Source: Rhodobacter sp. (GTDB taxonomy: Bacteria > Pseudomonadota > Alphaproteobacteria > Rhodobacterales > Rhodobacteraceae). Taken from it: 30,726 bases of DNA. The DNA lies in assembly GCA_027482795.1 (NCBI GenBank), contig JAIXVS010000039.1, positions 1-30,726 on the forward strand, given 5' to 3'. The translations under genes were made by a program, and so were the position numbers. A model generated the notes under the pieces. It worked only from the letters and a program-made list of their open reading frames with translations. It did no database searches and was not told the origin of the DNA. Shown piece after piece: positions 13,998-21,228 of this stretch; position 1 is the first letter of the stretch, and every line of letters starts with the position of its first letter.

Positions 13998-14585
13998 ATG
14001 GACCCCCCAATGCCTTCCCCCAATTTACCCTCCAATTCACCCCGTATCGTCGGCCTTGCTGGCAGCTTTTCCAGCCCCTCCAAAACCCGCGCTTTGGTGG
14101 ATTTGGCGGCGCTGAAAACCGCGCACAGCTTTGGCGGAACTGCCGCCAGCTATGATCTGACCGACATCGGCCCCAGCCTTGGCACAGCCACCCATTTGGG
14201 CGCGCTAGACCCTTTGGCGCGGGCGATTGTGGATAATGTCCTATCGGCCGATGCGCTGATTATCGCCAGCCCCGTCTATAAGGGCAGCTATACGGGATTG
14301 TTCAAACATCTGATCGACCTTTTGGAACCCACCGCCTTTGCAGGCAAACCGATTTTGCTGGCGGCCACGGGCGGCGGGGATCGCCACGCGCTGGTGATCG
14401 AACATCAACTGCGCCCGCTGTTTGGCTTTTTCGAAGCCGCGAGCTTGCCGACAGGCGTTTACGCAGGCGCGGCGGATTTCACCGCGGGCCAGCCGTCTTC
14501 GCCTGCGCTGCTGGAACGGCTTAACCGCGCCGTGACCCAATTCGCCCCTTACCTGCCCACCAAGGCGGCCCTCGCCGCCGAATAA
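13998..14585 (+). CDS. NAD(P)H-dependent FMN reductase (SsuE/MsuE type)
   Basis: A 195-aa flavodoxin-fold reductase that probably supplies FMNH2 to the monooxygenase encoded next. Seen are the FMN-phosphate loop GLAGSFSSPSKTRAL (about 19-33), the NADPH_dep_red-type segment ADALIIASPVYKGSYTGLFKHLIDLL (about 84-109) and the LLAATGGGDRHALVIEHQLRPLFGFF motif common to SsuE/MsuE. No ribosome site precedes either ATG 13998 or the in-frame ATG 14010, and a perfect dyad abuts the first. This hints at a leaderless message. The neighbouring oxygenase and Ssu transporter support a role in organosulfur use. Confidence 0.88.
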   Translation: MDPPMPSPNLPSNSPRIVGLAGSFSSPSKTRALVDLAALKTAHSFGGTAASYDLTDIGPSLGTATHLGALDPLARAIVDNVLSADALIIASPVYKGSYTGLFKHLIDLLEPTAFAGKPILLAATGGGDRHALVIEHQLRPLFGFFEAASLPTGVYAGAADFTAGQPSSPALLERLNRAVTQFAPYLPTKAALAAE

Positions 14586-14658
14586 CCAAAGCCCATCCTT
14601 TCCAACCCCTCGGCCCCTGCATTTCGCAGGCCAGCCCCCTATTGTCTGGAGAAAACAC

Positions 14659-16011
14659 ATGACCCGCAAAATCCGACTTGGCGCTTTCCTTCCTGGCGGC
14701 GGCCAACATATCGCCGCTTGGCGGCATCCCGATCAGCCCACCGATGGGGCGACAAGCCTGCCATTCCACATCCAGCTTGCCAAAGAGGCCGAGCGCGGTC
14801 TGTTTGACGCCTATTTTCTGGCCGATGGTCTGGCGATTGCCTTTGGCGGCGGGATCGAAGGCGGCAATGCCAAGGTCGCGGGGTTTGAACCTGTCACCCT
14901 GTTTGCCGCGCTGGCAGGCCACACGCAGAACCTTGGCTTTATCGCCACGGCATCGACCACCTATGAAGAGCCTTATAATTTGGCGCGCAAGTTCGCCTCG
15001 CTGGATTTAATCTCGGGCGGGCGGGCGGGGTGGAACGTGGTCACCACGGCCACAGAATCGGCGGCGCATAACTATAACCTTGATCAGCAACACCCCCACG
15101 CCCACCGCTATGCACGCGCGGCAGAACACGTGGATGTGGTCAAGAAACTGTGGGACAGTTTTGAAGATGACGCCTTTATCCGCAACCGCGAGACGGGTGT
15201 ATTCTTTGATGCAAACAAGGTGCATTACACCAACCATAAGGGCGACCATTTCAAGGTGAAGGGGCCGCTGAATGTGTCACGCTCGCAGCAAGGGCATCCT
15301 GTGATTGTGCAGGCGGGGCAATCGGAAGATGGGCGCGGGCTTGCTGCCGCCACTGCCGAAGTGATCTTTACCGCCCACCAGCGCCTTGACACCGCGCAAG
15401 AATTTTACCGCGATATCAAGGCCCGCGCGCGCGGCTTTGGCCGCAACCCAGATCATATTCTGGTCATGCCAGGTGTTGCGCCCTTTGTCGGCCGCACCGA
15501 GGAAGAGGCGCGCGAAAAGTATGATCGCCTGACCAGCCTGATCTTGGAAGAAGACGGCATTGCCCTGCTGAACGGCCTAACGGGCGGCACGCTGGATTTG
15601 ACGGGCTATGATCTGGATGGCCCCTTGCCACCAGCGCCGCCCACCGAAGGTATGAAATCGCGCCAAGTGCTGATCCGCCAAATTGCCGACCAGAATAACT
15701 TTACCATTCGCCAGCTGTATCAATGGGTTGCCACGGCGCGCGGGCATTTCACTGTTGTTGGAACAGCCGCGCAGATTGTCGACACGCTGGAGGAATGGTT
15801 CCAGAACGAGGCTGCCGATGGCTTTAATATCCTACCGCCCGTCCTGCCCACGGGGCTGACCGATTTCGTCGATCTGATCGTGCCCGAATTGCAGCGGCGC
15901 GGGCTGTTCCGCACGCAGTACGAAGGTAAGACCCTGCGCGAAAATCTGGGCATGCCTTTCCCGCAAAACCGCTTTGCCCTTGCGCGGGCAGCGGCCCAAG
16001 CGGCGGAGTAG
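14659..16011 (+). CDS. LLM-class flavin-dependent monooxygenase (NtaA/SnaA/DszA family)
   Basis: A 450-aa bacterial-luciferase-like monooxygenase using FMNH2 and O2. The start KIRLGAFLPGGGQHIAAWRHP and the segments DAYFLADGLA, FIATASTTYEEPYNLARKFASLD and SGGRAGWNVVTTATESAAHNYN are typical of the NtaA/SnaA/DszA branch (about 440-450 aa). It is not of the shorter SsuD alkanesulfonate type (about 380 aa). GGAG 7 nt upstream supports ATG 14659. With the FMN reductase before it and a sulfonate-type transporter after it, it likely cleaves C-S bonds of sulfonates, sulfones or related compounds. Relatives also act on nitrilotriacetate and other substrates, so the substrate stays open. Confidence 0.9.
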   Translation: MTRKIRLGAFLPGGGQHIAAWRHPDQPTDGATSLPFHIQLAKEAERGLFDAYFLADGLAIAFGGGIEGGNAKVAGFEPVTLFAALAGHTQNLGFIATASTTYEEPYNLARKFASLDLISGGRAGWNVVTTATESAAHNYNLDQQHPHAHRYARAAEHVDVVKKLWDSFEDDAFIRNRETGVFFDANKVHYTNHKGDHFKVKGPLNVSRSQQGHPVIVQAGQSEDGRGLAAATAEVIFTAHQRLDTAQEFYRDIKARARGFGRNPDHILVMPGVAPFVGRTEEEAREKYDRLTSLILEEDGIALLNGLTGGTLDLTGYDLDGPLPPAPPTEGMKSRQVLIRQIADQNNFTIRQLYQWVATARGHFTVVGTAAQIVDTLEEWFQNEAADGFNILPPVLPTGLTDFVDLIVPELQRRGLFRTQYEGKTLRENLGMPFPQNRFALARAAAQAAE

Positions 16012-16014
16012 GTC

Positions 16015-16833
16015 ATGAGCATTCAATCGCTTGATTTGCCGCAGGCGCGCGCCCTAAACCTGCCGCGCGCCTATCCCGCCCTGCGCAGCATTGCGTCCCG
16101 CTATGGCCTGCTGGCGGGGTTCTTGGCCCTGTGGCAAGTGGCGGCAACCACGGGCCTTGTGAACCCCACAGTCTTCCCACCCCTAGATACCATCGCCAGT
16201 GCCTTGATCGAGGCGTTGGCCAAGGGGCGGCTGTGGGGCGATATTGCCATCAGCCTGCAACGCTCTGGCATCGCCTTTGCCGCAGCTGTATCGCTGGGCG
16301 TACCTTTGGGCCTGCTGATGGGGCAAATCCGCCCGATCGAGCGCGCTTTGGATCCGATTTTGCAGTTCTTTCGCCAAACCTCGGCGCTGGCGCTGTACCC
16401 TGTGTTTATTCTGCTGCTGGGTCTGGGCGAGACGTCGAAGGTGTTCGTTATTTTCTGGGCCACGCTGTTCCCCATTCTTTTGGCCACCATCGGCGGCGTG
16501 AAAGAAGTGGATCGCAAGCTGATCGAAATGGCCCACGCCTTTGGCGCAGCGCGCATTGTGATTTTCACCCGCGTTGTGCTGCCCGCCGCCGTGCCTGCCA
16601 TTTTCGTGGGCCTGCGCCTGTCAGCCACCACGGCCCTTTTGCTGCTGATCGCAGCCGAGATGATCGGGGCCAATTCTGGACTTGGGTTTCAAGTGATGAA
16701 TGCACAATACAACTTTGAAATCCCTTTGATGTTCGCAGCTATTTTCCTGCTGGCCTTTCTGGGGCTTGCCGCAAATGCGCTGCTGATCGCCGCCCAGCGC
16801 CGCCTGTGCCGCTGGTCGGACATAAACGCGTAA
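16015..16833 (+). CDS. ssuC: Sulfonate/nitrate/taurine-type ABC transporter permease (SsuC-like)
   Basis: A 272-aa inner-membrane permease of the SsuC/TauC/NrtB family. The first span is at about 28-46 (YGLLAGFLALWQVAATTGLV), followed by the family-typical PTVFPPLDTI. The EAA-like loop starts at E171 (EMAHAFGAARIVIFTRVVLP), and it ends with LFAAIFLLAFLGLAANALL. ATG 16015 lies 3 nt after the monooxygenase stop, whose GGAGTAGG serves as ribosome site. Placement of the permease before the binding protein differs from the common ssuADCB order. Specificity for organosulfur compounds is inferred from the neighbours. Confidence 0.9.
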   Translation: MSIQSLDLPQARALNLPRAYPALRSIASRYGLLAGFLALWQVAATTGLVNPTVFPPLDTIASALIEALAKGRLWGDIAISLQRSGIAFAAAVSLGVPLGLLMGQIRPIERALDPILQFFRQTSALALYPVFILLLGLGETSKVFVIFWATLFPILLATIGGVKEVDRKLIEMAHAFGAARIVIFTRVVLPAAVPAIFVGLRLSATTALLLLIAAEMIGANSGLGFQVMNAQYNFEIPLMFAAIFLLAFLGLAANALLIAAQRRLCRWSDINA

Positions 16834-16836
16834 ACC

Positions 16837-16852
16837 TCCCTCCCTCCCTCCC
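16837..16852 (+). repeat. (TCCC)4 tandem repeat, G-quadruplex motif on the minus strand
   Basis: Four TCCC units stand between the permease stop and the ribosome site of the binding-protein gene. The minus strand reads four G3 runs separated by single A residues, the tightest class of predicted G-quadruplex. The repeat lies in the leader of the binding-protein cistron, not in a coding frame. Confidence 0.8.
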
Positions 16853-16868
16853 AACCTAAGGATCTATC

Positions 16869-17840
16869 ATGACATATCGCTTCAAAACACTTCTCGCCAC
16901 GGCAGCCCTTGCTGGCCTTGCCAGTGCCGCCACCGCCGAGGACGTGAACATCCGTTACCTTGCCAGCCAAGGCGGGCTGAACGCGCACGAACTGGCCGCC
17001 GAACTGGGCTATTTCGATGGCACGGGAATCACGCTGGAAAATGTGGGCTATGCCCAAGGCGGGCCAGCATCTTTGGTGGCGCTTGCAGGTGGCAGCGTAG
17101 AGCTTGGCTCGGCAGCCACGGCGGCGGTGCTCAATTCCATCGCGGCGGGCAATGACTTTGTCGCAGCCTACCCCAGCAACGGCATCAACGATGATGCGCA
17201 GTCGATTTTCTATGTTCTGGAAGACAGCCCTATTAAGGAAATCAAAGACTTGGTCGGCAAAACCATCGCCGTGAACACCCTTGGCGCGCATTTGGACTAT
17301 GTGGTGCGCGAGGCGTTCTTCCAAGCCGGTCTGCCAGAGGATAGCGCCCAATTGGTCGTGGTTCCTGGCCCGCAACTGGATCAGGTTCTGCGCTCGAACC
17401 AAGTGGACGTCTCGGCCTTTGGCTATTGGCAAACCACCTTTGAAGGGGTTGCGCGCGAAGCGGGCGGCATTCGCCCCGTGTTCGATGACACCGACATCTT
17501 GGGCGATATTTCGGGCGGCTTTGTGGTGCTGCGCCGCGATTGGATTGCTGCCCATCCCGAGGCCGCGAAAATCTTTGTAGACGCTTCGACCAGGGCGCTG
17601 GATTACGCCCGCGAAAACCCCGAAGAAACCAAAGCTATCTTCGCCAAAGTTCTGGCCGAACGCCAAGAAAACCCCGAAGTTGCCCAGTTCTTTAAAGGCT
17701 ACGGCGTGCGTGCAGGCGGCCTGCCCGTGGAGCGTGATATCCAGTTCTGGGTCGATGTTTTGGAACGCCAAGGCAAGGTTGAAAAAGGCAAGCTGGTTGC
17801 CAAAGACATCCTGTTTGCCACCGCCCCCATCACCAATTGA
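16869..17840 (+). CDS. ssuA: Sulfonate-type ABC transporter substrate-binding protein (SsuA/NMT1-like)
   Basis: A 323-aa periplasmic binding protein. A signal peptide (MTYRFKTLLATAALAGLASA, cleavage near ATA-ED, about residue 23) precedes a type 2 periplasmic fold of the SsuA/TauA/NMT1 group: NIRYLASQGGLNAHELAAELGYF near the N-terminus, a GGSVELGSA ligand loop and KTIAVNTLGAHLDYVVRE. TAAGGA upstream is the ribosome site. The leader contains the TCCC repeat. The neighbouring monooxygenase and FMN reductase argue for an organosulfur ligand such as an alkane- or aryl-sulfonate; the ligand cannot be read from the sequence. Confidence 0.88.
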   Translation: MTYRFKTLLATAALAGLASAATAEDVNIRYLASQGGLNAHELAAELGYFDGTGITLENVGYAQGGPASLVALAGGSVELGSAATAAVLNSIAAGNDFVAAYPSNGINDDAQSIFYVLEDSPIKEIKDLVGKTIAVNTLGAHLDYVVREAFFQAGLPEDSAQLVVVPGPQLDQVLRSNQVDVSAFGYWQTTFEGVAREAGGIRPVFDDTDILGDISGGFVVLRRDWIAAHPEAAKIFVDASTRALDYARENPEETKAIFAKVLAERQENPEVAQFFKGYGVRAGGLPVERDIQFWVDVLERQGKVEKGKLVAKDILFATAPITN

Positions 17841-17849
17841 GGCAGGAAA

Positions 17850-18620
17850 ATGAGCGAGATCACAGAATCCCGCCGTGGAGAGGTCGCCTTGCGCGGCCTC
17901 TCTAAATCTTTTGCGCTGAACGGCCAGCGTTTGAACGTGCTGCGCGATATCAATCTAGACGTTGCGGGCGGCGAGGCTTTGGCCATTGTGGGCCCATCGG
18001 GATGTGGCAAGACAACCCTGCTGCGCATTCTGGCAGGGCTAGAGGTGCCCGAGTCGGGCGAGGTGCGCATTGATGGTGCCCCCACATCGGGCGTTGGCCG
18101 CGAGAGGGCGATCATCTTTCAAGAGCCGCGCCTTCTGCCTTGGCTAACCGTGCTGCAAAATGTGGCATTTGGGCAATCTGTGCGTGGCGCATCGCAAGAA
18201 AAGTCCGAAGCGCGCGCGCGCCATTATATTGAACTGGTCGGCCTGTCAGGCTTTATCAACGCTTTCCCGCGCCAGCTTTCGGGCGGTATGGCCCAGCGGG
18301 TGGGCATTGCGCGTGCCCTGACCGTGCAGCCTGAAATTTTGCTGCTGGACGAACCCTTTGGCGCGTTGGACGCGATGACAAAACTGACCATGCAAGAGGA
18401 ACTTGCCCGCATTTGGGCCGAAGAAAAGGTAACCATGCTGCTGGTCACCCATGATCTGGAAGAAGCGGCGTTTTTGGCCGACCGAGTGCTGGTGCTGCCG
18501 TTGGAAAAAGGCGCGCAGCCCCGCGTGATTAACATCGATCTGCCCCGCCCGCGCGCGCGATCATCTGCCAAATTCGTCGCCCTGCGCAGCCGCCTAATGG
18601 CCGAGTTTGGGTTGCACTAA
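17850..18620 (+). CDS. ssuB: Sulfonate-type ABC transporter ATP-binding protein (SsuB-like)
   Basis: A 256-aa ATPase of the SsuB/TauB/NrtD group. Walker A GPSGCGKTT is at 48-56, the Q-loop in FQEPRLLPWLTVLQNVAFG, signature LSGGM at 143-147 followed by AQRVGIARAL, Walker B LLLDEP with D167/E168, and the H-loop in LVTHDLEEAAFLAD. The QEPRLLPW form of the Q-loop is typical of sulfonate, taurine and nitrate importers. ATG 17850 follows AGGAA, 9 nt after the binding-protein stop. It is the last gene of the operon; a long hairpin lies 27 nt downstream. Confidence 0.92.
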   Translation: MSEITESRRGEVALRGLSKSFALNGQRLNVLRDINLDVAGGEALAIVGPSGCGKTTLLRILAGLEVPESGEVRIDGAPTSGVGRERAIIFQEPRLLPWLTVLQNVAFGQSVRGASQEKSEARARHYIELVGLSGFINAFPRQLSGGMAQRVGIARALTVQPEILLLDEPFGALDAMTKLTMQEELARIWAEEKVTMLLVTHDLEEAAFLADRVLVLPLEKGAQPRVINIDLPRPRARSSAKFVALRSRLMAEFGLH

Positions 18621-18924
18621 AGGTAACCTTCTGCCGTAAGAAATCTCGCACCCATGATAAACCTGCCGTTTGACATGGGTGCGTGACAGCTTAAAAATCC
18701 GCAGCACCAACCAATTGCGATCCGTAAATCAGGTCTTGGGGCGATGATACGTTCAGACTTCCCCGTGGTATTCGTTCGGTCTTTGGGGCAGGTAATTTAG
18801 GCCCAACACAGCCCAAAGCTTTGTGCCCAATGCCGTGGCCCAACCGCCGCACCAACATCCGCTTCGGGCACCACTACAGCAAAGCGCACCGAATGTCAGA
18901 GATGCTTGAAATTAAGGGGATAAA
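18621..18924. other. 304-nt gap between ssuB and tRNA-Thr
   Basis: The gap holds the hairpin at 18647-18683 and otherwise no clear gene. On the minus strand a 55-codon frame (18691-18858, ending QDLIYGSQLVGAADF) is open but lacks a ribosome site and a recognisable family, so it is not called as a gene. Confidence 0.5.
18647..18683. terminator. Long hairpin after ssuB
   Basis: CGCACCCATG (18647-18656) pairs perfectly with CATGGGTGCG (18674-18683). An inner AAAC/GTTT stem (18659-18662 with 18668-18671) closes a 5-nt loop. It lies 27 nt after the ssuB stop and also downstream of the minus-strand tRNA gene. There is no strong T-run, so a terminator role is inferred from position. Confidence 0.55.
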
Positions 18925-18999
18925 TGGTGCTGCAAGAGAGGATTGAACTCTCGACCTCACCCTTACCAAGGGTGTGCTCTACCACTGAGCTACTGCAGC
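18925..18999 (-). tRNA. tRNA-Thr (anticodon GGT)
   Basis: On the minus strand a complete cloverleaf folds: acceptor GCTGCAG with TTGCAGC (one G-T pair), D arm GCTC-AGTGGTA-GAGC, anticodon stem CACCC/GGGTG with loop TTGGTAA (anticodon GGT, plus-strand positions 18965-18967), T arm GAGAG-TTCAATC-CTCTC, and an encoded 3' CCA (18925-18927). The anticodon reads ACC and ACU threonine codons. No integrase or direct-repeat att sequence was seen beside it. Confidence 0.95.
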
Positions 19000-19123
19000 A
19001 TCTGGCGCTGAACGCGCGATGTGGCGGCTGATTAGACGCTATCGGCGCGGGGTGCAAGTGCATTTTGCAGCAAAATCTGTGCGGATGCTGGACGATGCGG
19101 CGCGCCTAGGGTAACAGGGCGTA

Positions 19124-19327
19124 ATGAGCGATCTATCCGACCATAAGGCCGCCGCCGCCCGCCGCAAAGAAGACCGCGCTGCGCGGCGCAAGGCCGAGTT
19201 GATGGCCAATATGGCGCGGCGCAAGGCGCAGATGCGCGGGCGCGCCTTGGGCAGTGGTGCGGGCAATGGCGGCGCGGCGGATGATGGAACGGCGGGCGCA
19301 GATCTGCCCGAAGACACAGAAGAATAA
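19124..19327 (+). CDS. 67-aa charged hypothetical protein upstream of murA
   Basis: A 67-residue protein. Residues about 7-40 form a strongly basic, Ala/Arg-rich helix (HKAAAARRKEDRAARRKAEL), followed by a Gly/Ala linker and an acidic tail (DLPEDTEE). No membrane span or signal is visible. The stop lies 12 nt before the murA ATG, so the two are probably co-transcribed. The ribosome site (AGGGC) is weak. The arrangement of a short basic protein before murA seems familiar from Rhodobacteraceae, but I know no function. The basic helix could bind nucleic acid or membranes; that is a guess. Confidence 0.65.
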   Translation: MSDLSDHKAAAARRKEDRAARRKAELMANMARRKAQMRGRALGSGAGNGGAADDGTAGADLPEDTEE

Positions 19328-19339
19328 AGGCAGGGCAAG

Positions 19340-20608
19340 ATGGATCAGATTTTGGTGCGGGGCAATGGCCCTTTGAACGGGCAAATCGCAATCGCGGGGG
19401 CCAAGAATGCCGCGCTGACGCTGATGCCCGCCACATTGCTAACCGATCAGCCGCTAACGCTAACCAACGCGCCGCGCCTGTCGGATATTGCCACGATGAC
19501 GCAGCTTTTGCGCAGCCTTGGGTCAGAAGTGGCCAGTTTGCAAGATGGCAAAGTGCTGGCCATGTCATCGGCCGCGATCACCAACCACACTGCCGATTAT
19601 GACATCGTACGCAAAATGCGCGCCTCGATTCTTGTGCTGGGGCCGATGCTGGCGCGCGATGGTCATGCTGTCGTCTCGCTGCCAGGGGGCTGCGCGATTG
19701 GCGCGCGGCCTGTGGATTTGCATCTGAAAGCTTTGGAAGCCATGGGCGCAGAGATGGATTTGCGCGATGGATACGTTCATGCCAAGGCGGCAGGTGGCCG
19801 GCTGAAAGGCGCCACCTATGAATTCCCGTTCGTTTCCGTTGGGGCGACAGAAAACGCGCTGATGGCAGCCACGCTGGCGCGCGGAACAGTCGTGTTGAAA
19901 AATGCCGCGCGCGAGCCTGAGATTGTTGATCTGGCCCAGTGCCTGCGCCGCATGGGTGCGCAGATTGAGGGCGAGGGCACCTCTACCATCACTATTCAAG
20001 GCGTGGACAGCCTTGGCGGTGCCACCCATCCCGTGGTGACAGACCGTATCGAACTTGGCACCTATATGCTGATCCCCGCCTTTACGGGCGGCACGGTGGA
20101 ATGCCTTGGCGGGCGGATGGAACTGGTTGCTGCCTTTGCCGAAAAGCTGGATGAGGCGGGGCTTACAGTGTCGCAAACCGCAGCAGGCATTCAGGTCACG
20201 CGCGGGGGCGGCGATATGTGCGCGGTCAATGTGCGCACCGAACCGTTCCCGGGTTTTCCGACGGATTTGCAGGCGCAGATGATGGCGGCGCTGTGCACGG
20301 CGCAGGGCACTTCGGTGCTAGAAGAAACCATTTTTGAAAACCGTTTTATGCACGCGCCCGAACTTTTGCGCATGGGGGCCAAGATTGATGTGCACGGCGG
20401 CACTGCCACTGTCACAGGGGTAAAAAACCTGCGCGGCGCGCGGGTGATGGCGACCGATCTGCGCGCATCCGTCAGCCTGATTTTAGCAGGGCTTGCCGCC
20501 GAAGGGGAAACTGTTGTCAGCCGCGTCTATCACCTTGATCGCGGCTATGAACGGGTCGAGCAAAAACTGCGCGCGCTGGGTGCGCAGATCGAACGGATCA
20601 AAGAATGA
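19340..20608 (+). CDS. murA: UDP-N-acetylglucosamine 1-carboxyvinyltransferase MurA
   Basis: A 422-aa cytoplasmic enzyme that transfers enolpyruvate from PEP to UDP-GlcNAc, the first committed step of peptidoglycan synthesis. K22-N23 in IAGAKNAALTLMPA bind substrate. The catalytic cysteine is C118 in LPGGCAIGARPVDLH, equivalent to E. coli Cys115, so the enzyme should be fosfomycin-sensitive in principle. The closing RGYERVEQKLRALGAQIERI is typical. Length is normal. It starts 12 nt after the 67-aa gene, and its last codon and stop overlap the DUF2948 start (ATGA at 20605-20608). Confidence 0.97.
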   Translation: MDQILVRGNGPLNGQIAIAGAKNAALTLMPATLLTDQPLTLTNAPRLSDIATMTQLLRSLGSEVASLQDGKVLAMSSAAITNHTADYDIVRKMRASILVLGPMLARDGHAVVSLPGGCAIGARPVDLHLKALEAMGAEMDLRDGYVHAKAAGGRLKGATYEFPFVSVGATENALMAATLARGTVVLKNAAREPEIVDLAQCLRRMGAQIEGEGTSTITIQGVDSLGGATHPVVTDRIELGTYMLIPAFTGGTVECLGGRMELVAAFAEKLDEAGLTVSQTAAGIQVTRGGGDMCAVNVRTEPFPGFPTDLQAQMMAALCTAQGTSVLEETIFENRFMHAPELLRMGAKIDVHGGTATVTGVKNLRGARVMATDLRASVSLILAGLAAEGETVVSRVYHLDRGYERVEQKLRALGAQIERIKE

Positions 20609-21093
20609 GCGACGCGCGGTTTGAAGACGGCAGCCCACACGGGCCAAACGCGCCGCTGCGTCTGATGGCGCAAGATGCGGGCGATGTGCCCGCACTTAGC
20701 GCGCTGATCCAAGATGCGGTGTTCACGGGCGGCGATGTCACATTTGTGCCTGCCCGCCGCCGCTTTGCCGTGCTGCTAACCCGCCTGCGCTGGGAAGATG
20801 CGTTGCTGGCGCAGCGTGACGCCCGACCGTATGAGCGGGTGAAATCCCTGCTGGTCATCGAAAACATCACCGCCCTGCGCCGTGCGGGGTTTGACCCGAA
20901 AGACAGCGCCGCTGTGCAATCGCTGCTAGCAATCAGCTACGGCGCGCGCGACGAATTGGGCGGCACATTAACCCTGACCCTTGCAGGCGGCGGGGCGATT
21001 GCGATGGATGTGGAAACCATCGACATCACCCTGCGCGATGTCACCCGCCCGCACCGCGCAATTGCGCAAGTCTTGCCCGATCATGGGGCATAA
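20605..21093 (+). CDS. DUF2948 family protein
   Basis: A 162-aa conserved protein of unknown function. The body (PLRLMAQDAGDVPALSALIQDAVF, then ARRRFAVLLTRLRWED and DVETIDITLRDVTRPHRAIAQVL) matches the DUF2948 family that follows murA in many alphaproteobacteria. It is predicted cytoplasmic with no membrane span. The ATG overlaps the murA stop by 4 nt, which implies coupled translation and perhaps a role tied to the cell envelope. In many relatives hisD follows next; here it is absent, and a small convergent gene ends 3 nt away. Family assignment is from memory of the context and motif. Confidence 0.8.
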   Translation: MSDARFEDGSPHGPNAPLRLMAQDAGDVPALSALIQDAVFTGGDVTFVPARRRFAVLLTRLRWEDALLAQRDARPYERVKSLLVIENITALRRAGFDPKDSAAVQSLLAISYGARDELGGTLTLTLAGGGAIAMDVETIDITLRDVTRPHRAIAQVLPDHGA

Positions 21094-21096
21094 AGA

Positions 21097-21228
21097 CTAA
21101 TCTCGGGGCTTGCCGCCCGAAATATTGACTGAATTTTTGGTGCTGGGCACAGTTACAACAGCTGTCTGCGCCTTTTCTTTCTTGGGCTTTTTCACATTTT
21201 TGCCCTGTTTGTTCATACCCTTGGCCAT
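21097..21228 (-). CDS. 43-aa Lys-rich conserved small protein (MAKGMNKQGK type)
   Basis: The frame runs from ATG 21228 to TAG 21097-21099. The 43 residues begin MAKGMNKQGKNVKKPKKEKA and end SVNISGGKPRD. A strong ribosome site (GAGGAG) lies 7 nt upstream. Short proteins starting MAKGM and rich in KKPKK are widespread in Proteobacteria and generally annotated as hypothetical. The charge suggests an intrinsically disordered nucleic-acid- or ribosome-associated protein, but that is a guess. It converges on the DUF2948 gene with a 3-nt gap. Confidence 0.72.
   Translation of the reverse strand: MAKGMNKQGKNVKKPKKEKAQTAVVTVPSTKNSVNISGGKPRD

Noticed and set aside
14659..16011. Alkanesulfonate monooxygenase SsuD
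   Set aside because: Length (450 aa) and motifs fit the NtaA/SnaA/DszA branch, not the shorter SsuD branch.
16689..17771. 360-codon open frame on the minus strand opposite ssuC/ssuA
   Set aside because: A shadow of the plus-strand sulfonate-binding-protein and permease genes, which carry all family motifs; the antisense product has none.
18925..18999. tRNA-Thr as the attachment site of a genomic island
   Set aside because: No integrase, phage gene or repeated tRNA 3' end was seen nearby; the flanking genes look like ordinary chromosome.
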